A stretch of DNA of 64,000 nucleotides from Panaeolus papilionaceus. Taxonomy: Eukaryota > Basidiomycota > Agaricomycetes > Agaricales. This document shows, one piece after another, positions 12,998-22,830 of the stretch. How positions within the stretch are numbered: position 1 is the first letter of the stretch; each line of letters opens with the position of its first letter. The notes below the pieces were generated by a model that saw only the letters and a list, made by a program, of their open reading frames with translations, ran no database searches and was not told the DNA's origin. The stretch lies in contig JADNRZ010000035.1 in NCBI GenBank assembly GCA_015501605.1, positions 62,001 through 126,000 on the forward strand, in the 5' to 3' direction. The position numbers and the translations under genes were made by a program.

Positions 12998-13951
12998 CAC
13001 CACCCACGGAAAATGATGGCACCTGGGTATTTTCCCACGACACACTTCGACGTCGCTCGAGTCATTTCCTCCATATCCCTGTAACAGATGAGTATTTAGC
13101 TTCGAGATTCAGCAGGCAGCTAAAGATATATGTGATATATATGTTGGCTAAGTTGTGGATTATTGCATAATGAAGTGAATATGTGACAGAAGACATACGG
13201 ATCTGCAGTGCTTTTGCATGCTTGAGGAAATGTTTTAGTCCTTTTCGTTGATTTACTTAAGAAAGCACATATCCAAGCCAAGAAATACAAGGATAATAAG
13301 CTGAAAATTTATGTCTAAAGTATTTGAGATTGTAATGCCGAGACTTGTTGAGATATTGGCTGGGCAAACATGGGAAAGGAAGGGGAGTCTGAGTGTTGTT
13401 CTGTTTCTACCATTGTCTGGAGGCATTGTCCCTGTATATGGATACATTTACTTGCTGACTCGACTATGGTAAGTCTAGTTAACTTCCCATCTAAAACAGC
13501 AGAGCATTCAGAGTGGCTTTAGTGACTTGTTGTCATTGTGACTTTCATCAGGTTTCTCTCTTTTGTATCATTGCCTCAACTATCTGTCAGATTTATGGTA
13601 GTTTAAATCATTAAACTGCATGTTAAATTTAATAGACGGATATATACCCTACTTATCTCCCTAATCCTGACTCGATTAAGCATTTAGAGATGTTGAACAG
13701 CTAATAGAAGCCAAGCAATGCCTAAGCCTGCAGAAGTTAGTCCACATCTTTGAGTGTACTGTTGGACAAGCAATTTTCAACAGAATATGCCACAATTTTT
13801 TTGGTGGCTTTTATCCACAATAATCTCGCATACAGCACGTTTTCGAAGCCATATGCTCATTTCCCATTGGGATATAGAGGAAACAACTTGAGGGGCGTCG
13901 AAATGTGTCGTGGGAAAATACCCCAGGCGCCATCATTTTCCGTGGGTGGTG
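12998..13951. mobile_element. Probable MITE with long terminal inverted repeats
   Basis: The left end (12998-13107) and the right end (13841-13951) are imperfect reverse complements over about 110 bp, with the outer 55-60 bp nearly identical. The ends read CACCACCC ... GGGTGGTG and each is flanked by TA (12996-12997 and 13952-13953), as expected for the 2-bp target duplication of Tc1/mariner-type elements. The 733-bp interior has no transposase-like frame. The total size of 954 bp suits a non-autonomous element. An inverted duplication that arose otherwise is the alternative. Confidence 0.65.
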
Positions 13952-13953
13952 TA

Positions 13954-14662
13954 TATTCTTGGCGCTTAGGTGAGCTATGAAGAGGCTCGTCGCTGTTCGT
14001 TACCGTTGTGGGGCGTTTTTCATGGGGTAAACCGAGCTCTATCTCTTGCAGACCCCGTTAAATTTACGGTAGCTCATGCCCCTCTGCACTAGCATATTTT
14101 GAGGAAGTCCATTTGAGTCTTTTACACGGCCAGCCTGCCAGTGCTTAAATTATAAATATAAATTTACATGGCTTCACTTTCCCTAGTATATCTCAAATAT
14201 CTCTCGCCCTTGCTCTACTAAGTCATCGATTTGCTCGTTAATTTCCTTCGCTCATTCATAGGCTCCTGATGGTGCCGGGATGTGACATCCGAACGAGTTC
14301 GTTTTGTGCTCACCAGAGTATTGCATGACTAATCAGCTAAGCATCCGAATTGGGAATTCGCCGAATCGTCGAACGCCGGAATTTCCATGAATGAGATGTC
14401 CTCCTTTGAGCACCGATATGACAGTTTGGGGCCAAGTGCTATTAGACAGGGAGTGTATCCATAAATGTATTTAATCTTCCTCAATCGGAGACGATTGCAA
14501 TCTGCTTGGTGCTGATCTGGCGTTGAAGCGAAAGGTATTACAATTTACTGATGCACGTTCTGGTTCACGTAACCTGAATCATGTGGGAATGCCCGGATTT
14601 CAACCCACGAGTGATCCGTCCTGAGTTCTGACGGTCTTATAATACTTATTACGGTCTCAGCC
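13954..14662. other. Intergenic
   Basis: Nothing supported. Presumed promoter region of the gene at 14663. Confidence 0.4.
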
Positions 14663-16284
14663 ATGTCCGTTGTCCACAAAACCGTCGACGATACTTGTAT
14701 CCCACAATTCAGTGTGAGCCGTCTAGGAATTACAACTCAACATGTTTTGAAGGACGTTGTTCCGTTTTTGAACGCAGACGACCAGTGAGGCGTCTCCTAA
14801 ATCATGCTAAACTGCTGATTCAAACTACACAGGGTGGAAGAGGTGGTTCGTCAAGAGCTAAAAACGCTGATAGGTCGATTAGTCAAAGCAACGGAACTCA
14901 ACATGCTGGCCAACAAATACATGATCATGGCCCAGACGTATTTCCGCCATGTATTTCGAGATGCAGAAGACCCGGAAGAAACAATAGATCTCACGGATTT
15001 AGAGACAGTCTCCAAGTTCACATTGCTGGCTCGAGCCAACGTTCTTGATTCTCAGACACCTTACAGCGAAGTTAGGCGGGGGTTTCAATTAGTATGATTT
15101 CTGAACTTGGCTTTGAAATCGATATTTACTATTATATACGCAGGTTTTCAATGATTTTCTACAAAAGCGTGGTGCGACCGTCGTGATTCGCACAGAGTCT
15201 ACCGTGGCGAAGACGGGGCACTGTATGTTTCCTTATCGACTCGCAAATAAATTCGGCCACTGATGCATTACTGTAATCTAGTGAACATTGAGCACAAAAC
15301 GGTAGAGAAGATGGGCGTGGATATGCTTCGCCACCTTGAAGAAGCCGAAAAATTCACCCAAGACCTGGTTGTTTGGCTGACCGAGTTCTATGGCATGACC
15401 CAATCGTTTCTTCAAGATGAAACGGCGTCCTTGGATACCCCACTTTTTAGCCTCCCGTTTTACTCTCCTGGCTGGAAGGCCAAACTCGAAACCCTCATGC
15501 TCAATCTAGATGATGCAGAAGAAGAGGTATTATCCGCATTTGTGTGCTTGCGCCCTCTAGCTTACGGTAGTGCTCTTCTCAGTGGAGGATTGTTCAAGTG
15601 AACTACAAGACACTGTTCAGCATCACACACAAGAATATCTCCTATCATCTTCACAATGATACCAAAGCACGCGAAGAGACTGTTCGACTTCCGCCTTCAA
15701 AAGTGAGGGTACCTGAGATTTTAGAACCAGTCAAGGTTCGAAAGTATACTCCTTTTCCTTCACAATTAATGTCAGAAATGTTCGTCCCTGGGACTGGCAT
15801 TCTTTGCCACATGACACTATCCGACGTTGACCATACAACCCCTGGTGTATCTTCAATTGCTATGTCCTTCACTGCAAAATCGGTCGCACATCTGGGTATG
15901 TATAACAGGATATCGATTCTCTGCACAGTGTGTCCTCTGGATTTGGCAGAACTATCGGCCAACTCTATTCGCGTTGTCGAGTACCGCCCAATATCTTCAA
16001 AGGACATGGAAACATCCCCAGCCAACTGGAGACCCCGACTCAGGGCTTCGAAATCAGAATCAGAGGTCCTATGGACGTTCTCTCAGAGAATGAGGGACGG
16101 GTTAAACACCACATCCGCTTTCACTACTCCCATTTGTCTGGGTATTGAGCACAATATCGATATAGCGCTGTGTATTTATGTGGAGATCGCACGACGTCGG
16201 CCTATACTTGGGAGCCTTGTGGATCATTGCAGGGGTTGTTTTTTTGTAGAAGCGACCGATAGAGTATTGGCAGCGAAAGCATAA
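14663..16284 (+). CDS. Unrecognised two-domain protein, intact paralogue
   Basis: Function unknown. Five exons join in phase: 14663-14784, 14833-15091, 15144-15222, 15282-15526, 15583-16284, giving 468 aa with no signal peptide. Residues 1 to about 240 look helical (an LLARANVLDSQ segment and an EKFTQDLVVWLTEFYGM helix). The rest looks beta-rich and contains the NTTSAF and EHNIDIALCI segments. Overlapping frames between 15827 and 16148 look tempting, but alignment with the pseudogene at 8990 supports this one, because the FSQ, NTTS and EHN segments are shared in a single frame. It is probably a diverged relative of the minus-strand gene at 10134. Duplicated, inverted and partly decayed copies suggest a lineage-specific, fast-evolving family. 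Confidence 0.68.
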
Positions 16285-16517
16285 CGCCGACTTGAATGTG
16301 ATAATTTTCTGAGTTGCGCTGACTGGCCTGATGTTTCTGGGTTTTCTTGAGTCTTCGACGCAGATTAGATTGGGCAGACCATGTTAGGGGCTACGAACAT
16401 CCATATTTGGTAATCATGCATTAGCCGTCACCCGCCACACGCTGTTACGAACACGTCTTGTCCCATAACCACCAACTAATACCATCCGTCTTATGCTCTA
16501 ACCCAATATACTTATAA

Positions 16518-18280
16518 ATGTCAGAAAAACACAGACCATTGCGAGTTGCGTTCATTCATCCTGACCTAGGAATTGGTGCTCAATCATGTCAACACGTCGG
16601 AGACGAGGTTAAAAATCTAACAGCCACTTTCTTCTTGTTTTATAGGTGGTGCCGAGCGACTCGTCGTCGATGCTGCACTAGGACTGCAGAATCTTGGTCA
16701 CGAAGTTCATATTTATACTTCCCATCATGACCCCTCTCATTGCTTTGAGGAGACCAAGGATGGTGCGTGCCTCTCACTGGAACGAACAAGAAGCGGAGAC
16801 GCTGACCACTTATCTCCTTGTCTACTATTACAGGAACACTGACTGTCCGTCATATCGCCCCTCCACTTCCGCGCTCAATAGCTGGAAAATTCCACATCCT
16901 TTTCGCACATGCCCGACAGCTACACTTGACTCGATACATCCTGGCACACAACCCATCTCAATACGACGTGTTCTTTGTTGACCAGTTGTCAACATGTGTT
17001 CCATTGCTTAGAATGTTTGGACACTCGCGAGTGGTATTCTATTGCCACTTCCCTGATAAGTTATTGGCGAATGGAGCATTTTTAGAGGGAAAGATTGTGA
17101 ATAATTCAGGCATCTTGAAGAGGTTGTATCGTTTGCCTATGGACTGGCTGGAAGAGGTTACCACGCGTACGTGTCTTTTGGTACTCCAGATATTATCGGC
17201 ATAACCCTTCTGCAGGACAGGCAGATGTTATTCTCGCTAACTCGCGCTTTACGGCGCGTGTTTTCAGATCATACTTCCCCTCTATCACACAAACCCCGCA
17301 TATCGTGTATCCTGGCATTAATATCTCGGCTTATGAAGCCAAAGTCAATGCCTCATCCCTCGACATAGTTTCTATCGCGTCGTCCGTCTATTTGTATCTC
17401 TATTGGAAGTAGAAGAATTACTGAAAATAATTTTTAGACCACGGCCAACGTTCTTGTCGCTAAATCGTTTTGAAGGGAAGAAGAACGTAGGACTGGCATT
17501 GGAAGCATTCGCATTGCTACGACCTAAACTATCGTCGAGTTTCAATCACCTGCGACTGGTGCTGGCAGGTCAGCGTTTCTCTCAACGTGCTATCCCTTCA
17601 TTTCGTTTATGTAACCAACAGGTGGCTACGATCCCCGACTAGCGGATAATGTGCAAACCCTCAGAAACCTGGTTAACAAAGCCAAAAAGCTAGACCTCAG
17701 CTATGACATCCTCTCCCCTTCTCCACTACCTCCGCAAGTCGTTCCTCTTGCCACCAAACTGCCCGATCCTCAAGTTGTCTTCATCCTAAACTTTACCACC
17801 GCTCAACGCACGGCGCTTCTAGTCAGCCCATCCACTCTAGCACTTCTTTACACACCTGCCAACGAGCACTTCGGTATCGTCCCAGTAGAAGCAATGGCTT
17901 GCGGTCTTCCTGTCTTGGCTTGCGACTCAGGTGGTCCGACAGAAAGTATCCTCGACCCAACAGCTTTCGATATCTCTTCGGATGCTTCTGCAGAATCCGA
18001 GCGAACAGGCTGGCTTCGGACACCTCGTCCTGAAGTGTGGGTGGACGTGATGCAGGAGATTGTAAATTTGCCAACAGCAAAGAAAGCAGAGCTGGCGAAT
18101 AGGGCGAAGGTGCGGGCCAGGGAATTGTTTGGAATGGATGCTATGGCCAGCGGACTTGAGAGAGCGCTTAAGGAGGCTGTGAATATGGGGAGAGTTGAAG
18201 GAAATGAATGGATAGGGACGGTATTGATTATGCTTGTTGGGTTTATTTTGGCATACCTGTTGAGTCCGCTCCTTATGTAG
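16518..18280 (+). CDS. ALG2: ALG2, GDP-Man:Man1GlcNAc2-PP-dolichol mannosyltransferase
   Basis: Adds the second and third mannoses (alpha-1,3 and alpha-1,6) to the lipid-linked oligosaccharide on the cytosolic face of the ER, an early step of N-glycosylation. Seven or so exons splice in phase. The protein opens with [20 protein letters not shown], the GT4 glycine-rich loop, split by the first intron. Next come [19 protein letters not shown], a Y-C-H-F-P-D-K-L-L segment and the catalytic EX7E motif EHFGIVPVE in the second Rossmann half, followed by a GGPTES segment. A C-terminal hydrophobic segment (about [17 protein letters not shown]) anchors it to the membrane. Length, about 470 aa, is normal for fungal ALG2. 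The start at 16518 is the only ATG in frame before the loop. Confidence 0.95.
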
Positions 18281-18401
18281 CGATATGTGATGCAATGCGC
18301 TGCATTTGACCTTGAAGCTTGCATTGAATTAATGATTTGTGGATACAATCCAAAATGAAGGCTAAAGAGGTGTATCTGCAATATTACCTCCGCAAGTCCA
18401 C

Positions 18402-18406
18402 AAAAA
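18402..18406 (-). terminator. Pol III terminator of the minus-strand tRNA
   Basis: A run of five A on the plus strand reads TTTTT downstream of the minus-strand tRNA-Gln, about 20 nt past its 3' end. Confidence 0.55.
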
Positions 18407-18425
18407 GATTTACGAGATTCTGTAC

Positions 18426-18510
18426 AGGTGCTACCAGGGTTCGAACCTGGGTTTCGGGAAGATTGGTACGAAATCAAAATCCCGAGTGATAACCACTACA
18501 CTATAGCACC
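18426..18510 (-). tRNA. tRNA-Gln (anticodon UUG) with intron
   Basis: An 85-nt gene that folds as a tRNA: 7-bp acceptor stem GGTGCTA/TAGCACC with U discriminator, D arm GTGTAGTGGTTATCAC, anticodon stem CGGGA/TCCCG, loop TTTTGAT with anticodon TTG, T arm CCAGG-TTCGAAC-CCTGG. A 13-nt intron interrupts the anticodon loop after position 37. It is identical, intron included, to the plus-strand copy at 18628. Confidence 0.93.
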
Positions 18511-18627
18511 GCTTGATAGGCGCTCAGAGCATAGTGATCTCGTTTGTTTATCCATCTTTGATGAGTTGTTGGCGGAAAATGACATACTGCACCCTTTAGA
18601 TAGCCAATCTCTCCATGAGAAGTCATC

Positions 18628-18712
18628 GGTGCTATAGTGTAGTGGTTATCACTCGGGATTTTGATTTCGTACCAATCTTCCCGAAACCCAGGTTCGAACC
18701 CTGGTAGCACCT
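18628..18712 (+). tRNA. tRNA-Gln (anticodon UUG) with intron, second copy
   Basis: Same 85-nt sequence as the minus-strand copy, with the same 13-nt intron in the anticodon loop. Internal A box (GTGTAGTGGTTATC region) and B box (GGTTCGAACCC) are intact. The two genes are transcribed away from each other from a 117-bp spacer. Confidence 0.93.
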
Positions 18713-18734
18713 GTAAAAGTGATGGCGCCCACAA

Positions 18735-18747
18735 TTTTTTTTTTTTT
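18735..18747 (+). terminator. Pol III terminator of the plus-strand tRNA
   Basis: Thirteen consecutive T begin 22 nt after the plus-strand tRNA-Gln. Confidence 0.75.
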
Positions 18748-19211
18748 GTTTTCAAACCTTCATAGCTTTCCTCGAAGCAGGTTTACATCCTAAAATTGAG
18801 TCTTACAACGCTGTGATTCGTACAAATAAACCTATTTTGCGTCATAGCTGACACACGTCTCCGTATCGATAGAAAGCGATGGCAATTCAGCGGTCGAGCA
18901 GTCGTATGTACCATGACAGCTTTCGAATTCCTTCAAGCCAGTACTTTTGCATGACAACCAGTGAATCCTTTGAAGAGAGTTCAATTCACTGCATCTCAAG
19001 TAAAATTTAATCTATGGCATATCGAAAGGATCAAGAGAAATGCACGCAATAGCCACGGTATTCTTGACTCAGAAGAGCTTCAGATGATGGCTCGAGTGAC
19101 TCGGACAGATCGCCAATGATGGACATTGTGCTGACCAAACACTTCCCACATTATGGCATGCGTTGACGCCGTTGCAAACGACGAACACGACCTGTCTCTC
19201 AAAACCTCCTG
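18748..19211. other. Intergenic
   Basis: Nothing recognised; upstream region of PER1. Confidence 0.4.
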
Positions 19212-20287
19212 ATGACCCGCATTGTCGCCTCCATTCTGGTCCTTTCAACCTTGCTACACGTTGCTTTTGCATCATCTGGAGACCGGTCACCGGATTTCAA
19301 CGCATGCATAACCACCTGTAATCTTCAAAAATGCCTCAATAGTCCGCCAATATTAGCACCAGCACTGAGGCTGACGGGGTGGACGTGTCTGGACGACTGC
19401 AAATACTCCTGCATGCACAAAATTACGGATAAAGCGGTGGAACTTGGAGAGCCTGTGCAACAATACTACGGGAAATGGCCCTTCTGGAGATTCGGAGGCA
19501 TGCAGGAACCCGCTTCCGTCGCGTTCTCGCTCCTTAACCTCTGGGCACACGTCAAAGGAGCATCTAAACTACGGAGAAAGGTCTCGGAATCTCATCCAAT
19601 GCGGCCCTACTATCTTATGTGGTCTCTGCTTAGCGTAAACGCTTGGTTATGGTCTTCCGTTTTTCATACCAGAGGTGTGTCAGTCGGTAATGGGTGCTGC
19701 ACTTGTGATTTACTGTTTATTATTTCCCAATAGATCTCCCCTTCACCGAGAAGCTGGATTACTTCTCGGCTGCTCTTGCTATAATATACGCGCTTTATTA
19801 TACCCTAATACGGTTATTTCATCTCTACCCAACGTCTGACCGGTCTCGCCTCACCCTCTCCACGCGATCATCTGGTTCCACAGCACGTCGAATCCTCAGT
19901 GTTCTTATCACCCTCACCTACCTTGTACATGTAACATATCTTACCCTGCTACCGCGCTTCGACTATAGCTATAACATCGTTTTCAACCTAACCATTGGAA
20001 TGTCCCACAATCTGCTTTGGTTATTATACTCCATTCCCCTTGCCCTTCTCCGGAGATTCCCTTCCCAACCCAAATCTTATCGGCCAAAATTTGTTTACAA
20101 AGCAGGACTTTTCGTCCTCTTGACTACCTGTGCAACAACCCTCGAATTGTTCGATTTTCCAGCATGGAAAAGGGTGATTGATGCCCATTCGTTATGGCAC
20201 CTTGCTACCGCACCCATTGCACTATGTTGGTACGACTTCCTGGTAGAAGATTCATTGGATCCCAGCTGGAGGGATCAGAAACTATGA
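19212..20287 (+). CDS. PER1: PER1/PGAP3, GPI-anchor lipid-remodelling protein
   Basis: ER (or Golgi) membrane protein required for removing the sn-2 acyl chain of GPI anchors so that the lipid can be remodelled. Two exons (19212-19674 and 19734-20287) encode 338 aa. A signal peptide leads into a luminal Cys-rich domain (ACITTCNLQKC, TCLDDCKYSCMH), then YGKWPFWRFGGMQEPASV, which is the hallmark of the Per1 family, followed by about seven hydrophobic segments. Other family features visible are the NAWLWSSVFHTRD segment, with an active-site-like His, and the C-terminal DAHSLWHLAT with a second conserved His. The family belongs to the CREST-type hydrolases. Length and order match fungal PER1. The neighbours ALG2 and PER1 both act on ER glycoconjugates, but clustering here may be chance. 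Confidence 0.94.
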
Positions 20288-21029
20288 GGTTATATAGTTG
20301 GTAAGTGGTAATACACGATAATTTAACCGATAACTTGACTGAGTTGGGTTCTTATGCAAAGTACACTCGCTTGTATCAGTAAGCCCCAGGCTTTGCACGA
20401 GAAAGACCGAATATATGTCATAATTCCATTATGTACTCGTCGTCTTATTGGGCGTGGTTTGGTCGTTTTCTAGCATCTCGTTTCGCCGAGGGTCAGTAAA
20501 TCGCCGAATTTGTAGCGAAGGAATGGCCTGTTGTATTGGTTTACCCCTATTCGAAGCACTGCGACCGCTCCCGTGTATGAGCACGGCGCCGATGACTGCT
20601 TGGCCTTTTTTTGTCGTATGGCCTCGGGTTCCTGTGATGACCTTCAAAATGTCTAACTCGCATTCTTGCTTCAGTGGGAATTCAGGTCCTCGACATCATG
20701 GCGCGTCCAACTCTAGGCTGGTTTTTGCCAAGTAGCAGGTCGTATTGCATACGCAGGAAAATCCTGTACTCTGGTCAACAACATGACTACTCGAAAGTCT
20801 TGCCAAGGAGAAAACCATTCCGTCAACCTCGCGAAATATATCCTCCACCAAGCATTTCGTTGCAGTGAGATTTCGATGACAATATTCCAATCTACAGAAG
20901 TCCTGGACTTGTGATCATCGCTTAAGCTTAACAGTGCGGCACTTCGTCCTCGACGGGGGGTACAAAAGGCGCTTGTCTCAGGTCTACCAGCAGAACAGGC
21001 ACGATATCCATCATCTTTTGCTGAACAAT
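20288..21029. other. Intergenic; promoter of the second GH12 gene
   Basis: No gene supported. A weak TATA-like TACAAAAG lies at about 20961, some 70 nt upstream of the GH12 start. Confidence 0.35.
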
Positions 21030-22368
21030 ATGGTTATTCTCAAGTCTCTATCAACATTCCTCATTATGGGTCTCCTTGGGAGCTCCGTTGCGACACCTGC
21101 CCCTGCTACGCAAGAGCTTGTCAAGCGAGGAAGACTCCTCACTGGAAAATACGATAGTGAGGCCGTTGTAAGTACACAATTGTGCTGCACTGCAGAAATG
21201 TTGAGCTCACCACAACACTTTTTTGTAGCCCGGAGGGTGAGTTTATTCAAGACTATTGACGAGGCGGGTCCTTTTTATAACTTTGTGTTGCTCACACTAC
21301 TAGCCGATTCCTCGTCAAAAACAATCTATGGGGAATGGAGAAGGCCACAAGTGGTAGGACAGCATTGCAAATTTTCAGCTCGATGAGATCACTCATGCTA
21401 TCAATTCCCTAGGTTGGCAAAACACTCAAGTTACTGGAACCAACAACGACGCCGTTATCTGGTACACGACTTACAGCTGGAAGGGTGCTCCCTATGAAGT
21501 CAAGAGCTGTTAGTACTCGACCTTTTCTCCATCGTGTCACGACAGGCTGACAAGGGCTTGAACACATCTAGATGCTTGCCTTGACCTCATTGCCGGAATG
21601 AACAAGAGGATTCAGAATATCGGTTGGATTTCCACCATTTTCAACTGGCGATATGGCTCAGCCTCTGGAGATCTCGTCGCCAACGTTGCGTATGATTTGT
21701 GGCTCTCGCACACCCCTGGAACCCAAGGGGCAACAGGAACCACTACTTACGAAATGTAAATCCATCCAGCATAACAGTAAATTTGCATACTGATTTTCTG
21801 TACCCTCACAGCATGATCTGGCTTAGCTCCAGGGGAGGGTAATAATTGACACGTAATTTCTGTGACAATTCAATCCTAATGATGACTCGTACTTACAGTG
21901 CTCAACCCATTGGTAACCGCGTTGGTAATGCAAAGTAAGGAATTATGGCTTCGCAGCATTCCTTGACATTGTTATGCAGTTGATCTGACATGATCTCCAT
22001 CCTCCAGCATCAACGGAATCAACTGGGCAGTCTGGAGAGGTACTGTTCAGAACTGGGCCGTCATCTCATTCGTTCCCCCCTACGAGATAAGGAACTTCAG
22101 CCAGGACTTGAAGCCCTACCTCAGTACGTGGCTTTGGAAAATTCGTCGTCATTCTTGATGCTGACCATCGTGCTTCCCTTGCAGACTACCTCGTCAACAA
22201 CCAAGGTGTACCAGCCAGCCAATACCTCGTCCAAGCACAAGCTGGTACAGAGCCATTCGTCGGTACGTTTACAACGCTTGTCGTACCTTTCTTCAAAAAT
22301 ACTTACACATCTGTAAATCAGGTACCGCCACCGTCAACGTCGATTGGTTCACTATGTCGGTCAACTAA
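21030..22368 (+). CDS. Secreted GH12 endoglucanase / xyloglucanase, paralogue 2
   Basis: Second GH12 enzyme, closely similar to the one at 4841. The signal peptide is followed by a KR site, as in the paralogue. Ten exons can be joined. Exon 1 (21030-21167) has the same 138 nt length as in the paralogue, but the next coding block is split by an extra intron, leaving an 8-nt microexon (21229-21236, CCCGGAGG) before the exon that opens at 21304. Later exons carry VIWYTTYSW, the nucleophile Glu in YEIMIWLSSRGG and the acid/base Glu in GTEPFVG; the stop is TAA at 22366-22368. Product is about 260 aa, extracellular, with no binding module. It lies 15 kb from its paralogue in the same orientation, separated by unrelated genes. 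Confidence 0.9.
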
Positions 22369-22830
22369 TAGATACTACTGCTATGGCTATCAAACAAGAG
22401 AAACAACGAATGCATTATTATGTAAATGCGAAGGATATATATTCTGTATGTGCTATAAAATACATTGAGACGATAACCTGGCGAGAGAAAGAGTATCCAT
22501 CGACAAATTTAAATTCTATGGGAAAACTAGTAAAAAAAATCTATCCAACAAGAGGTCATAAAAATAATAAAAGGACGCAGTAGGATTATGTAGAGAGCAA
22601 TAAAGGGAACCATTACGTGGGCATATCATGGTCGTCATATGATGGGCGTATCATAACGAAACGAATAAGAGAGGAAAGGAAAGCGGAAAAGCGAGTGTCT
22701 CATAGTCCGTATTCATGATCACGTATCAAGCAACGCAACTGTGGGTCAACATTATTTAAACAGAGTAAAAATAAACTAAGGACAAAATGAGGGTGAAGTG
22801 AGTGATATCGCATGGCGAGAGAGGGGGTGT
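22369..22830. other. Convergent 3' ends
   Basis: The stretch lies between the stop codons of the GH12 gene and the converging scaffold gene. It is AT-rich with possible AATAAA-like signals and has no coding sequence I can support. Confidence 0.4.

Noticed and set aside
15827..16148. Overlapping frames in the last exon of the two-domain gene, one reading GFEIRIRGPMDVLSENEG
   Set aside because: Alignment with the pseudogene at 8990 shows that the NTTS and EHN segments share one frame in both copies; the alternative frame runs into stops and matches only through DNA similarity.
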